Shown here: one piece after another, positions 44,627-54,504 of the stretch
How positions within the stretch are numbered: the stretch's first letter is position 1
Layout of the letters: each line of letters begins with the position of its first letter
Source of the DNA: Tunturibacter gelidoferens
GTDB taxonomy: Bacteria > Acidobacteriota > Terriglobia > Terriglobales > Acidobacteriaceae
NCBI RefSeq assembly: GCF_040358255.1
Contig: NZ_CP132938.1
Coordinates: 5,146,001 to 5,210,000 of the forward strand
DNA length: 64,000 nt
Direction: 5' to 3'
The notes under the pieces: generated by a model
Told to the model about the DNA's origin: nothing
The model's database searches: none
Seen by the model: only the letters and a program-made list of their open reading frames with translations
Position numbers and translations under genes: made by a program

Positions 44627-47600
44627 TCAGAACAGGAACCGCAACGACATCTGTATCTGTCGCGGACTCCCAATCGTGTGCGTCACCGTACCAAGCCCAC
44701 TTGGACAGTTGTAAAAGCTCCCGGTACTTGGGCTGCTGGTGTTGCAGCCGGTAGGTAGAACCGGCGTTCCAGCCGCCGGGAATCCGTTGTAGTTTACGTT
44801 CTGCGCCACTTCGTTGCCTGGCACATCGAAGCTGCTCGTATTCGTGAGGTTATAGACATCAAACGTATAAGTGAGACTGTACCGTTCCGTGAACTTCGTC
44901 GCCTTCATCAGCGAGGCATCCGCGCGCTTCTGGAAAGCCTGACGGAAGATATTACGCTGACCAGTGGTGAAGTCGGTCTCATAAGGATCTGAGGTCGGAA
45001 CCGCGCCGCTCAGTCCCCCTGCCTGCAGCACCGGAATCGTAAAGCAGGACGCCTTCAACGCATTCAGATTCGGGTCGCCGTTTGGATTGAACGCCCCGGA
45101 GTGTCCCGTCTTCGCGTTCTTCGCCGTGCAACCAGCCGCCAGAGGAACGATCGGATTCGTAATTCCGTTGCTGACCCCGTAATAGATGCTACCCACGGCT
45201 CCGCTGAAGTCGATCACGCTATAGGGCTGACCACTCTGCAGAATCGTCAGGCCCACCAGCGACCAGCCGTTCGTAAAGTAGCTCTCAATAGAGTGGCTAT
45301 GAACAAAGTCGGGCAGCCGGAAGACATAGTTAAAGTTGATCACATGCGTTCGGTCAAAGTCGGCCGAAGCATATCCGTCCCGTAGATTGAGAGGGTTGTT
45401 GCCGTTGTAAAACAACCCCAGGCCGCTCTGCTCATCAAGCGCGTGGGAGTACGTGTAAGAGGCAGCCACCTGTATCCCATGACTCATGCGCTTTTCGACA
45501 TGTGCCGTCAGCGCATTGTAAGCATCCACGCCCGCCGCCCGGTACGAGATCGACTCTGCAGCATACCCAACATACGGAACCCGATGATCGATGTTGCCGC
45601 CCTCATAGTCGAAATCATATCCACTGCCGTCAGGCAAAGTGGCTCCGCCGACGTTATAGCCATAGGAATACTTCTCACCATGGATCGTGGCACTGGGTGA
45701 TGCGATGCCGGGCTGGTTGAAGGGAACCGGAATCACCTGATGCCGACCCAGATTACCGACGTAGCCCAGTGTTACCGCGAGGTCGTTGCGTGGCTGCCAC
45801 TGAATATCGAGGGTGTAGTTAAAGGTGTAAGGGAGCTTGTTCGCGCGATCGTAGACGCCGAGCGAAATCGGCTGCCCGCCATTGCTGATGCTCGCGATAT
45901 TCGGCAGGTAGTTGCTCAGGTCGGATGACTGCGGATTCGTCGGCGGAGCATTCTGAACGTTCGTATAAGGGTTCGCCAGATTGCCCGTGGCGGCCGTCGG
46001 CGCTGTAACTGGTGGCGAGAAGCCGCCGCCTCCGCCGCACGTCGGAATGTAGTAGCTGTAAAGGCTCTGGACCGGGCAACTCTGCGCCGTCACAAACGGA
46101 AGCTGCTGATTGACTCCGAAAGGCCCGCCCGTGACCGTACCAATCGCATACCCAGGCGAGAAGTAGCTGAAGAGTTCGCCGCGGTCGTAGTACATCCCGA
46201 AGCCCGAACGCACCACCACCTTCCCCCCGAACTTCTCAGGCTGCCACGCCGCGCCCAACCGCGGACCAACTCCCCACTGGCGGCCCGTCAATGTCGTCGG
46301 ACTCACGCCGGTGGTCCCGTTCTTGTTATTGCTGGCGATAATGAAGCCCGGGTTCACAATCGTGTCCGACGCCGCGTTGTAGTTGTAAAGCGTGGGGTCG
46401 AAGTTGAAGATGCGTCCATTCTTCTCCGTCAATCCGCCATCCCAGTCATACCGCAGCCCTGCGGTGATCGATAGCGTGGGCGTAAATTGAAATTTGTCCT
46501 GCACATAGCTCCCCACTTGATTCGCCCGATAGTAACGGCTTGCATCGCCCTGCAGGAACGAGCTGACATAGAAAGACGTCGAAGAACTGCCCGGCGTTAC
46601 ATATCCCTGCGCATAGGCGCTCAAATCGTCTGTTGCGACAGTCCCTGTCCCCGTACGCTTGTCGATCGTGTTCAGCTGCGTATAGCTATAGCTGGTTCCA
46701 AAGGTGACCGTGTGCTTGCCCAGCGTCCAGATAGCATTGCCCGACGGCTGCCAGCGATTCTGGAAGGCCCCCGTGTTAGGAGCCTGCCCCTCCGCATTCG
46801 GGCCAATGTTCAGAATGCCGGAGCTGACCAGACCATACTGGCTTTGAGCGCTGCCAAGTACATTCACAATCGACACGCCGGGAAAATAGTTCGACCCAAA
46901 CTCATTGATCGAAACCGTCCCCTGCGACCCTCCAGGAATCGCGTTCGGTCCGAAGGGCTGCTCGTTATCGACCCAGGTCTTCTCTCGAAGAAACCCTAAA
47001 CTCTCCGTCGTACTCAGGTTTGACCTCACCAGATAAGTGTTGATGATCGAAAAAACCTGCGCGCCTGAGTCGAGGTGTTCGGTAAATCCCGGAACACTTG
47101 AGTAGGCGTAGGGAGCAAGGGTGGGATCGTGCTGATAGAAATACTTCAGCGACAGGGTGTCTTTGCTGCTGATGTTGTAGTCAAGATTCGCCACAGCCAT
47201 ATCGGCCTTGAAACGTCCCGTGCCGGGAAGAAAAGCATTGTAGGGGTGGGAAGCAGACATGCTCGAAGATCCTGTGTCGTTCGGTACAAGCCACTTGCCC
47301 GGCTCACCGGGCAGTGAGGGCGAGTTGAATAAAGCCAGCGCAGTCCGATCAATGTTGGCGGCGGTAAGCGTGGTACCAAAAGGACCGTTGATCATGTTTG
47401 CGAAACCAGCAGCATCACGATTGTTATCGGAGAGACCAACCGGCACATTGATGAAGTTGTCGCCGATCTCCTGATCCGATACCTGCAGGTGCTGATACGA
47501 CACGAAGCCAAACAACTTGTTCTTGATAATCGGACCACCAAAGGTGCCCCCGGCAACATAGCGATGCAACTCAGGATTCTGATCCTTGGGATCATTGGCG

Positions 47601-48553
47601 AGCAGCGGATTATTCTTGAAGAAAAATGGCGCTGCATTAATCCAGTTCGTCCCGCGACGCCCATACGCCGTGCCGTGATACGCGTTCGTCCCGGAAGCAG
47701 TATTCAAGTCGATGTGCGCCCCGGAAGTAGAGCCCTGCTGCGCGTCATACATCGAGGCGTTCACCCGGACCTCTTGAATCGTCTCCGGTGCGGGCGTAGG
47801 AATCGCGTTGCCGATCGAAAGGTACACGGACGCGACAGTCTGTATCACCCCCGCACCCCCCTGTGTCGTCGAAGCGCCAGTACTATTGACGACGCGCTGC
47901 GAGCCGACCTGGCTGGTACTCTTCCCGTTGAAAAGATTGCTCGCGTCCACGCCGTTGATCGAGAAGCTATTGCTCGTGTCGCGTTGACCATTCGCCCAGA
48001 TCGGCAGATTCCCCAACCCGGACTGAGCTCCCGTACCGCCCGACAGCTCCGCGTTCACTCCCGGCGACAGAATCGCCAGCCCTGTAAAACTCCCCGTAGG
48101 CTGCGGTATCGACTCGATCTGCGCCTTATCCAGAACGTAACCGTTCGTCGTATCCACCGCATTCATCAACGGCGCCGCGTCCACGCTTACCACGGTGTTC
48201 ACCGCGCCTACACTCAAACTTGCATTCACCGTTCCCGTCCGGTCGCTCTGCACAGGAATCGCGTTCATCTTCTGCGTCTGAAATCCCTCTTTCGAAAACG
48301 AAAGCGTATACGTCCCAATCGGCAGATTGGCAAAGTCATAAAACCCATTGCTCCCCGCCGTCTGCGTCCGCGTCAAACCCGTCTGATCTCCCACCACGGT
48401 CACCACCGTGCCCGACAGAATCCCCCCCTGACTATCGGTCACCACACCCGTCAGACCACCGAGCGTCTGCTGCCCAAACACCGGACAAACCAGAAGCAGC
48501 AACGCCATCTGGCAAACAAGGACGAGAAACGAAAAACGCATACGTTTAGTCAT
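44627..48553 (-). CDS. Oar-like TonB-dependent outer-membrane receptor
   Basis: A 1308-residue complete receptor. It has a signal peptide (MTKRMRFSFLVLVCQMALLL, cleaved after VFGQ), an N-terminal carboxypeptidase-regulatory-like domain (residues about 28-115, LGGLTGVVTDSQGGILSGTVV to YTLSFSKEGFQTQK), then a plug with ETIQEVRVNASMYDAQQG and DLNTASGTNAYHGTAYG, and a large barrel ending GSPRQIQMSLRFLF with the terminal aromatic residue needed for outer-membrane assembly. ATG 48553 has AGGAG 7 bases upstream. The gene is single. The substrate is not determinable; acidobacterial relatives are often linked to polysaccharide uptake. The N-terminal half of the first receptor in the window cannot be compared. 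Confidence 0.93.
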   Translation of the reverse strand: MTKRMRFSFLVLVCQMALLLLVCPVFGQQTLGGLTGVVTDSQGGILSGTVVTVVGDQTGLTRTQTAGSNGFYDFANLPIGTYTLSFSKEGFQTQKMNAIPVQSDRTGTVNASLSVGAVNTVVSVDAAPLMNAVDTTNGYVLDKAQIESIPQPTGSFTGLAILSPGVNAELSGGTGAQSGLGNLPIWANGQRDTSNSFSINGVDASNLFNGKSTSQVGSQRVVNSTGASTTQGGAGVIQTVASVYLSIGNAIPTPAPETIQEVRVNASMYDAQQGSTSGAHIDLNTASGTNAYHGTAYGRRGTNWINAAPFFFKNNPLLANDPKDQNPELHRYVAGGTFGGPIIKNKLFGFVSYQHLQVSDQEIGDNFINVPVGLSDNNRDAAGFANMINGPFGTTLTAANIDRTALALFNSPSLPGEPGKWLVPNDTGSSSMSASHPYNAFLPGTGRFKADMAVANLDYNISSKDTLSLKYFYQHDPTLAPYAYSSVPGFTEHLDSGAQVFSIINTYLVRSNLSTTESLGFLREKTWVDNEQPFGPNAIPGGSQGTVSINEFGSNYFPGVSIVNVLGSAQSQYGLVSSGILNIGPNAEGQAPNTGAFQNRWQPSGNAIWTLGKHTVTFGTSYSYTQLNTIDKRTGTGTVATDDLSAYAQGYVTPGSSSTSFYVSSFLQGDASRYYRANQVGSYVQDKFQFTPTLSITAGLRYDWDGGLTEKNGRIFNFDPTLYNYNAASDTIVNPGFIIASNNKNGTTGVSPTTLTGRQWGVGPRLGAAWQPEKFGGKVVVRSGFGMYYDRGELFSYFSPGYAIGTVTGGPFGVNQQLPFVTAQSCPVQSLYSYYIPTCGGGGGFSPPVTAPTAATGNLANPYTNVQNAPPTNPQSSDLSNYLPNIASISNGGQPISLGVYDRANKLPYTFNYTLDIQWQPRNDLAVTLGYVGNLGRHQVIPVPFNQPGIASPSATIHGEKYSYGYNVGGATLPDGSGYDFDYEGGNIDHRVPYVGYAAESISYRAAGVDAYNALTAHVEKRMSHGIQVAASYTYSHALDEQSGLGLFYNGNNPLNLRDGYASADFDRTHVINFNYVFRLPDFVHSHSIESYFTNGWSLVGLTILQSGQPYSVIDFSGAVGSIYYGVSNGITNPIVPLAAGCTAKNAKTGHSGAFNPNGDPNLNALKASCFTIPVLQAGGLSGAVPTSDPYETDFTTGQRNIFRQAFQKRADASLMKATKFTERYSLTYTFDVYNLTNTSSFDVPGNEVAQNVNYNGFPAAGTPVLPTGCNTSSPSTGSFYNCPSGLGTVTHTIGSPRQIQMSLRFLF

Positions 48554-48872
48554 AATCTGGCTCCTGAAGTAGTGCAGCGTGAACGGAAACAAGTCTCTTT
48601 TTGTCTGAAGATAACCAATCCGGAAGACACAAATGCAGCGATGCAACACGGCGGACCCGCGGTGACGACGCCCAGGCAACTGTGAACTTAAACTTCGCGA
48701 CAGGTGAAATTCAGTTTGCTATGTGAACTTGGAATGAAAATCAGCATATCTGAAGTTGTCAAAATTGCGAAGAAAAATCTCGTCGCGCCTTCCACCCATC
48801 CCGCGCGATCTGAGTCCCTCAAGCCGTAAAACATCTCGCACTTACGCCGAAACATCCCGCCACAAAGAAAGA
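48554..48872. other. Gene-free stretch upstream of the large receptor
   Basis: Apart from the ribosome site of the receptor gene and the tail of the terminator next to it, I see no gene in this stretch. AT-rich segments at 48700-48780 may contain the receptor promoter, but no box is convincing. Confidence 0.4.
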
Positions 48873-48901
48873 AGCCGCCTGCGACATCATCGCAAGCGGC
48901 T
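48861..48901 (-). terminator. Intrinsic terminator of the M3 oligopeptidase gene
   Basis: Between 48873 and 48901 two stems, AGCCGC/GCGGCT and TGCGA/TCGCA, stack with one mismatch to give a 12-position helix with a short loop. On the minus strand it is followed by TTCTTTCTTT. It lies 31 bp past the stop of the oligopeptidase gene. Confidence 0.75.
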
Positions 48902-48931
48902 CACTCACACCTCGTTCATCTCAGCTCCAAC

Positions 48932-51136
48932 CTACTTCGTCGCACCCTTCTCCAGCCCGCGATACTTCAGCATCGGCTCCACCTTCGGCGCACTCCCCAG
49001 CCACGCCTCATACATCTTCGCCAGATCCTCCGTGTTCCCACGCGACAGCACCATCTTCCGGAACCGGTCTCCATTCGCCCGCGTCAATCCGCCATGATCC
49101 TGAAACCACTGGAACGCATCATCATCCAGCATCTCGCTCCAAAGATACGCGTAGTACCCCGCCGCATATCCCCCGCCCCAGATGTGCGAGAAGTAGCTCG
49201 ACCTGTACCGCGGCGGCACATAGCTCAGCGCAAAACCCTTCTTCGCCAGCGCAGCTTTCTCGAACGCATCCGGCTCCTGCAACCCATCACCCACCGGCAG
49301 CGAGTGCCACTGCATATCCAGCTCCGCCGCCGCCAGCAACTCCGTCAGCAGATACCCCTGGTTGAAGTCCGCCGCCTTCTTGATCTTCGTTGCCAGATCC
49401 TCAGGCATCGCCGCGCCCGTCTTGTAGTGCTTCGCATAGTGCGCGAACACCGCCGGATACGTCGCCCAATGCTCATTGAACTGCGACGGAAACTCCACAA
49501 AGTCCCGCGCCACCGACGTCCCCGACAGGCTCGGATACTCACTATCCGCCAGCATCCCATGCAGCGCGTGCCCAAACTCATGGAACATCGTCACCACATC
49601 GCTGAAGCTGACCAGCGCCGGCTCCCCCGCCGCAGGCTTCGGCAGATTCGCAACGTTGTACACCACCGGCAGCGTGCCCATCAGCTTCGACTGATCGACG
49701 AAGTTCGACATCCACGCGCCGCCGTTCTTGTTATCCCGCTTGTAGTAGTCGCAGTAAAACAGCGCCAGCGGCTTGCTATCCCCGTCGAACACCTCAAACA
49801 CGCGCACATCCGGATTCCACACCGGAATATCCTTCCGCTCCTTGAAACTCAACCCATACAGCTGTCCCGCCGCATAAAACACACCATTCTCAAGCACGTT
49901 ATTCAACTCGAAGTAAGGCCGCACCTGCGCCTCATCGATGTCGTACTTCGCCTTCCTCACCTGCTCCGAGTAAAACTCCCAATCCCACGCCTCAACCGAA
50001 AACCCACCCTTCTGCGTATCGTTGTTTTGAGAGTCGATCACCCCCTGAATATCCCTCGCCTCATCGGCCGCATTCGCCGTCGACGGAGCCACCAGCGCAT
50101 CCATAAACTTCAATGCGTTCTCCGGCGTCTTCGCCATCTGGTCTTCAAGCTTCCATCCGGCATAGCTGTCATGCCCCAGCAGTTTGCCCTTCTCTGCCCT
50201 CAGCTGCGCCAGGCGCGCAATCGTCGATCGCGTATCGTTCGCATCTCCACGCTCGGTCCGCGTCCACGAAGCATCAAACACCGCCTGCCGCGTCGCCCTC
50301 ACACTCAACGACGAGAGATAGGGCTGCTGCGTCGTATTCTGCAACGGCAACACATACCCCTCCTTCTTCCGCTCCTTCGCCGCCGCCTCCGCCCCGCTCA
50401 AATCCGCCGCCGTCAACCCCGCCAGCGCAGCTTGATCCGTCGTCGCATAAGCCGCATCTTTGGTCGCCGCCAGCACCTTGCTTCGGAAGCCGTTCGACAG
50501 CGTCGACTCCTCTTCATTCAGCTTCCTCAGCTTGTCCTTATCCGCATCCGACAGGTTCGCTCCCGCATGAACAAAGTCTCTATGCCTCACCTCCACCAGC
50601 CGCAGCCCCTCCGGGCTCAGCTTCAGCGACTCCCTCTGCTCATACACCGCAGCCACACGATGAAACAACTTCGTGTTCAGATAAATCGCGTCCCTGTGCG
50701 CCGCCAGCTTCGGAGCCAGCTCCTTCTGTACCCTCTCCAACTCAGGATTCGTGTTCGCTCCCGTCACTCCACTGAACGCCGCCATCGCCCGCTGAAACAG
50801 CGAGCCTGTCTTCTCCATCGCCACAACCGTATTCTCAAACGTAGGCGCAGCGGAGTTATCTGCAATCGCGCCGATCTCCTTCAACTCCTCCGCCATCCCA
50901 GCCTCAATGGCCGGCTCATAGTCGCCATCCTTGATCTTGTCGAACGGCGGAGCCTCAAACGGCAGCGTACTCTTCGCATAAAAAGGATTCCCCGGCCCAA
51001 ACGCCACCTGCTTGTCGTTCACTACCGCACCCTGCGAACTACTCACAATCACCCCCGCAAACGCTCCCAACACCACCACTAAACTCGCACGCCGCAAGAA
51101 AACCGGCGCAATCCCTGACAACCATGTCTGTCGCAA
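48932..51136 (-). CDS. M3-family zinc oligopeptidase (Dcp-like)
   Basis: A 734-residue thimet-type peptidase with the zinc motif HEFGH (codons at 49568-49582) in VVTMFHEFGHALHGMLADSEYPSLSGT, and the downstream block RDFVEFPSQFNEHWATYP that gives the third ligand Glu. Length and domain order match peptidyl-dipeptidase Dcp. The start is taken as TTG 51136, since GGGAG lies 7 bases upstream and the predicted N-terminus (LRQTWLSGIAPVFLRR then a hydrophobic stretch) is a good signal peptide. An in-frame GTG at 51205 lies inside a repeat and is less likely. It would work in the periplasm, trimming dipeptides from imported peptides. Confidence 0.9.
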   Translation of the reverse strand: MRQTWLSGIAPVFLRRASLVVVLGAFAGVIVSSSQGAVVNDKQVAFGPGNPFYAKSTLPFEAPPFDKIKDGDYEPAIEAGMAEELKEIGAIADNSAAPTFENTVVAMEKTGSLFQRAMAAFSGVTGANTNPELERVQKELAPKLAAHRDAIYLNTKLFHRVAAVYEQRESLKLSPEGLRLVEVRHRDFVHAGANLSDADKDKLRKLNEEESTLSNGFRSKVLAATKDAAYATTDQAALAGLTAADLSGAEAAAKERKKEGYVLPLQNTTQQPYLSSLSVRATRQAVFDASWTRTERGDANDTRSTIARLAQLRAEKGKLLGHDSYAGWKLEDQMAKTPENALKFMDALVAPSTANAADEARDIQGVIDSQNNDTQKGGFSVEAWDWEFYSEQVRKAKYDIDEAQVRPYFELNNVLENGVFYAAGQLYGLSFKERKDIPVWNPDVRVFEVFDGDSKPLALFYCDYYKRDNKNGGAWMSNFVDQSKLMGTLPVVYNVANLPKPAAGEPALVSFSDVVTMFHEFGHALHGMLADSEYPSLSGTSVARDFVEFPSQFNEHWATYPAVFAHYAKHYKTGAAMPEDLATKIKKAADFNQGYLLTELLAAAELDMQWHSLPVGDGLQEPDAFEKAALAKKGFALSYVPPRYRSSYFSHIWGGGYAAGYYAYLWSEMLDDDAFQWFQDHGGLTRANGDRFRKMVLSRGNTEDLAKMYEAWLGSAPKVEPMLKYRGLEKGATK

Positions 51137-51194
51137 TGGGCATCTCCCAATCCCAAATTGTAGAAGATTTTCCGAAGGGCCGCGGGTTTCCTGT

Positions 51195-51365
51195 TGTACT
51201 TGCACTTGCGGTTGCGGTTACATGCCCTTTTGTTGTCATTCCGACGCGAAGCGGAGGAAGCTGCGGTTGAAGCTGCACCTGCACTCGGTTGCGTTGCGAC
51301 TCCGCTTGCACTTGCACTTGCATGCCCTTTTACTGTCATTCCGCAGCAACATTGTCTCTGCGACA
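51195..51365. repeat. Dispersed repeat family 2, degenerate copies 3a and 3b
   Basis: Two pieces with CATGCCCTTTTGTTGTCATT (about 51220-51241) and CATGCCCTTTTACTGTCATT (about 51321-51340) are recognisable relatives of copies 1 and 2, within Leu/Val-like GCACTTGCACTTGC alternations. The whole 51137-51473 gap carries no gene. Its last 25 bases (51341-51365) recur at 52071-52095. Confidence 0.6.
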
Positions 51366-51473
51366 TGCCGCTAACATCGCTCAAATTGTCATCGTCATGC
51401 ATCAGGTGAGTGGCTCCTAGCCCTGAAGCGGGCTAGCCTTGCTGGTCTATCCCATCGGCGGTACTCTTGCGGA

Positions 51474-52022
<549 letters not shown>

Positions 52023-52100
52023 CCATTAGGCTTGTTAGCGATCCAGTGGAAATAATCCGACCCGCCGCATCCGCAGTAACACTGTCTCTGCGACAAGCAA

Positions 52101-53312
52101 CTAATTCCCCACTCGCCAGGGCGAAGTAGTCTTCCACCCCCTCAACTCCTTCGTAGCCCACGCCGTCGACTTATCCCTATGGCACGAAGTACAAGGATTA
52201 GGAATCCCCGACAACTCCGTCTCCTTCGGCGTAATAAACCGGAACGTATGCGCACTCACAAAGTTGTCCTTGATCGTCTGCTCGATCTTCGGCATATGGC
52301 ACGCCACACACTCACTCCCCTTGCTCCCCGCCGCATGATGCGTATGCTCACTGACCGTCCCCTTCAGCCCGGCAGGATTGTCCTTCGTATGACACGTCAG
52401 ACAAACCGCATTCCCCTTCGCGACCAGGTCCGACTCGTTCTCGCTACTGTGAACCTGATGGCAGTCAAAGCATCTGATCTGCCGGTGATACATATTGCTC
52501 TGCACAAAATCATTCCCCTGCATCCTGTTCTTGTGCGCCGTCAGGTCCGCATACTGAAAAAAGTTCGTCACTCCCGGCTTCAACTCTTCCAGCGTCCAGA
52601 ACTCCGCCAACCGCTCCCCCGGCACAAAACCCACTGGCCAGTCGAAGTACTTCCCTTCGATCGGATTCCCCATCGGCCGTCCCTGGCTGTGGCACTGAAT
52701 ACAGGTATCGTTCCCCCGCACATAATCAAGCGTTCCCGGGTTCACAATGTTCTGTTTCGTCGGATGCGCTACATGCAGACTCCCCGGCCCATGGCACTTC
52801 TCGCAGCCCACATTCCACTCCGTCACCTGCTTCGTCTCCACGTTGTAGTTCACCGAGTGGCACCCATCGCACGTCGGCCCCGTAGGACGATCGAAGTTAC
52901 TCGGCCCGTAGAACGGAAGCCACCAGTCAGTCCCCGTCTCCGCGTGATACGGCAGCCATCTCCCCTTCTTCACATCCCACTGCGCCGGCTCCGGATAGTA
53001 GTCGTCCCCACGCTTGGTAAAAAACCTCTGCTTCCACCGGCTCCCATACACAAACGCCACATCATCAAGCCCAAACGTCACCAGCGGATTCGGATGCGTA
53101 AAGTCCGCCAGCACCGCCTCGGGATGCGCCTTTGGATCACGCACCACATTCGCCATCCGCGTCTGCTTCCACCCCCTGTACGCCGCAGCATGACACGTCT
53201 TGCAACTCTCCGAGCCCACAAACTCCGCCTTCACCGTAGCCGCCCTCGCCCAGCCTGCAAGCAAACCCGTAAACACAAGCACGAAAAAAACCCGCCACCC
53301 GCCGGCCATCAT
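52101..53312 (-). CDS. Octahaem c-type cytochrome, exported
   Basis: A 403-residue protein with a signal peptide (MMAGGWRVFFVLVFTGLLAG) and eight CXXCH haem sites: CKTCH, CDGCH, CEKCH, CIQCH, CFDCH, CLTCH, CVACH and CTSCH. Spacing and the HRQIRCFDCHQVHSSE and HHAAGSKGSECVACHMPK blocks are those of the multihaem DmsE/cytochrome c554-like families. It should carry electrons in the periplasm. I chose the ATG at 53312 (or the adjacent one at 53309) because a GGGGGAGAGG ribosome site precedes it; an ATG at 53345 would extend the protein by 11 residues. The gene is single; 21-bp tandem repeats lie upstream of it. Confidence 0.9.
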   Translation of the reverse strand: MMAGGWRVFFVLVFTGLLAGWARAATVKAEFVGSESCKTCHAAAYRGWKQTRMANVVRDPKAHPEAVLADFTHPNPLVTFGLDDVAFVYGSRWKQRFFTKRGDDYYPEPAQWDVKKGRWLPYHAETGTDWWLPFYGPSNFDRPTGPTCDGCHSVNYNVETKQVTEWNVGCEKCHGPGSLHVAHPTKQNIVNPGTLDYVRGNDTCIQCHSQGRPMGNPIEGKYFDWPVGFVPGERLAEFWTLEELKPGVTNFFQYADLTAHKNRMQGNDFVQSNMYHRQIRCFDCHQVHSSENESDLVAKGNAVCLTCHTKDNPAGLKGTVSEHTHHAAGSKGSECVACHMPKIEQTIKDNFVSAHTFRFITPKETELSGIPNPCTSCHRDKSTAWATKELRGWKTTSPWRVGN

Positions 53313-53380
53313 CCTCTCCCCCCATCCATCCCCCTGCCCCATCATGGTCTCCGACTATAAGCGAACGCCGTCACAAAATT

Positions 53381-53458
53381 GTCAGCGCGTCCGGAGCGTT
53401 GTTAAGCGAGTCCAGAGCGTCGTCAGCCCATCCAGAGCGTTGTCAGCCCATCCAGGCG
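53381..53458. repeat. Tandem repeat of 20-21 bp, about four units
   Basis: Units of the form GTCAGCCCATCCAGAGCGTT are repeated about four times with substitutions (TCCGGAGCG, TCCAGAGCG, TCCAGAGCG, TCCAGGCG). A lone related unit occurs at 53744-53764. The array starts 69 bp upstream of the cytochrome start on the opposite reading direction. Confidence 0.7.
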
Positions 53459-53619
53459 CCAACCCCTCCGCTCCCAGCCGAGCCTTCGACCGCCGCTTGC
53501 TCATCCTCCCTCCAAACGCAAAGCCCCGTCATCTCGACCGAAGCTGTTCACAGCCTCACGTGAACAGCGCAGTGGAGAGACCTCCGTATTTGCATTTGCA
53601 CCTTGCCTGTGCCTCTAGG

Positions 53620-53685
53620 TACCCCAAGGCTTCAGCCTTGGGCCTCTCAAGACAAAAAGAAAAGGGGGCTTTAGCCCTTGGGGTA
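53620..53685. repeat. Nested inverted repeat
   Basis: Outer arms TACCCCAAGG and CCTTGGGGTA are perfect complements 46 bp apart. Each arm is extended by its own small hairpin: AAGGCT-tc-AGCCTT on the left and GGGCT-tt-AGCCC on the right. It can form a cruciform or a branched RNA. Confidence 0.7.
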
Positions 53686-53700
53686 TGCCCTCCTCTCCGA

Positions 53701-53738
53701 CCTGTTCTAATGAGCCGTCAGATCCGCATACTGAAAAG
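53701..53738 (-). pseudogene. Fragment of octahaem cytochrome gene
   Basis: 34 of 38 bases match 52523-52560 inside the intact octahaem cytochrome gene. Translated on the minus strand, FQYADLTAH is kept, but the next Lys codon has become a stop. This is a remnant of a former second copy, 1.2 kb from the intact gene. Confidence 0.65.
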
Positions 53739-53882
53739 GGAATTGTTAGCGCATCCAGAGAGCCTCCCCCCAGCAGCACCACCCCAAATCACCACAATCT
53801 GCCACTAAACCGCCACCGAACCACCACAACTCACCACCAGCTCCCCACACCTCGAACCACCCCGCTGCCTTACAATCCCACC

Positions 53883-54272
53883 ATGGCCCCTCCGCCCCAG
53901 CCCGCCGAGCAGGATCCCCGCGTCTACTTCGCCGCCGAGCGGACCTTCCTCGCCTGGATCCGGACCGGCCTCGGCCTCATGGGAATCGGCTTCGCCGTCA
54001 GCCGCTTTGGCCTCTTCCTCCGTCAGATCACCGCCGCCCAGTCCCATCTGCCTCCCCGCACCACGGGATTATCTCTCTGGTCCGGAGTCTTCCTGGTGGC
54101 CCTCGGTGTCATCGTCAACCTCAGCTCCGTCTACCGCCACTTCCAGCTGGTCCACGAACTAAGCTCCGGCACCTGGCGTCCCGGCCGCGTCTCTCGCGAC
54201 GCCGTCCTTCTCGGCCTTATCCTGGCTGCCGTGGGAATAGCCATGGCCATCTACTTGGTTCTCGTCCGTTAG
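53883..54272 (+). CDS. DUF202 (YidH-like) inner-membrane protein
   Basis: A 129-residue protein with three hydrophobic segments (about residues 30-49, 64-83 and 104-125). It has the family start DPRVYFAAERTFLAWIRTGLGLMGIGFAVSRFGLFLR, where the RTFLAWIRT block is the signature of DUF202/YidH proteins. The function is unknown. ATG 53883 is used because homology begins just after it. The gene stands alone, between a repeat-rich region and ylxP. Confidence 0.9.
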   Translation: MAPPPQPAEQDPRVYFAAERTFLAWIRTGLGLMGIGFAVSRFGLFLRQITAAQSHLPPRTTGLSLWSGVFLVALGVIVNLSSVYRHFQLVHELSSGTWRPGRVSRDAVLLGLILAAVGIAMAIYLVLVR

Positions 54273-54478
54273 ACACCAAAAAAAATCAGGGGGACTTGAC
54301 AAAACAACCACACAGAAGGCGACCACTCAAGCCAGGAACTTTCCCAATCCAAAGAGCATCGCGCAAGTCTCCTGCTTTCAATATTTTGCACGCAAGCCCT
54401 TTAGATGGAATATTTTACAGCCACACACCTCCTCCGAATACAACGAAGTAAAAGACTTACGTCCAAAATACCCTGAGA

Positions 54479-54504
54479 GGGGGGAGGGGGAGGGTAAAAA
54501 CATC
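54479..54504 (+). promoter_or_regulatory. G-rich ribosome-binding region of ylxP, possible G-quadruplex
   Basis: Before the ATG at 54505 lies a run of six G, then five G, then three G, separated by single A. It includes the ribosome site AGGG and can in principle form a four-layer G structure in DNA or mRNA. Whether it folds is not known. Confidence 0.4.

Larger units (their letters stand above)
53313..53882. other. Gene-free region with tandem, inverted and remnant sequences
   Basis: No intact gene is visible in these 570 bp. It contains tandem repeats (53381-53458), a segment at 53529-53590 related to 38205-38265, a nested inverted repeat (53620-53685) and a 38-bp fragment of the cytochrome gene (53701-53738), each described elsewhere. 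The DUF202 gene follows. Confidence 0.7.

Noticed and set aside
49094..51082. Long Arg/Leu-rich reading frame on the plus strand
   Set aside because: Antisense shadow of the M3 oligopeptidase gene, caused by high GC third positions.
53381..53458. CRISPR array
   Set aside because: Units are directly adjacent without unique spacers, and no cas genes are present, so this is a tandem repeat.
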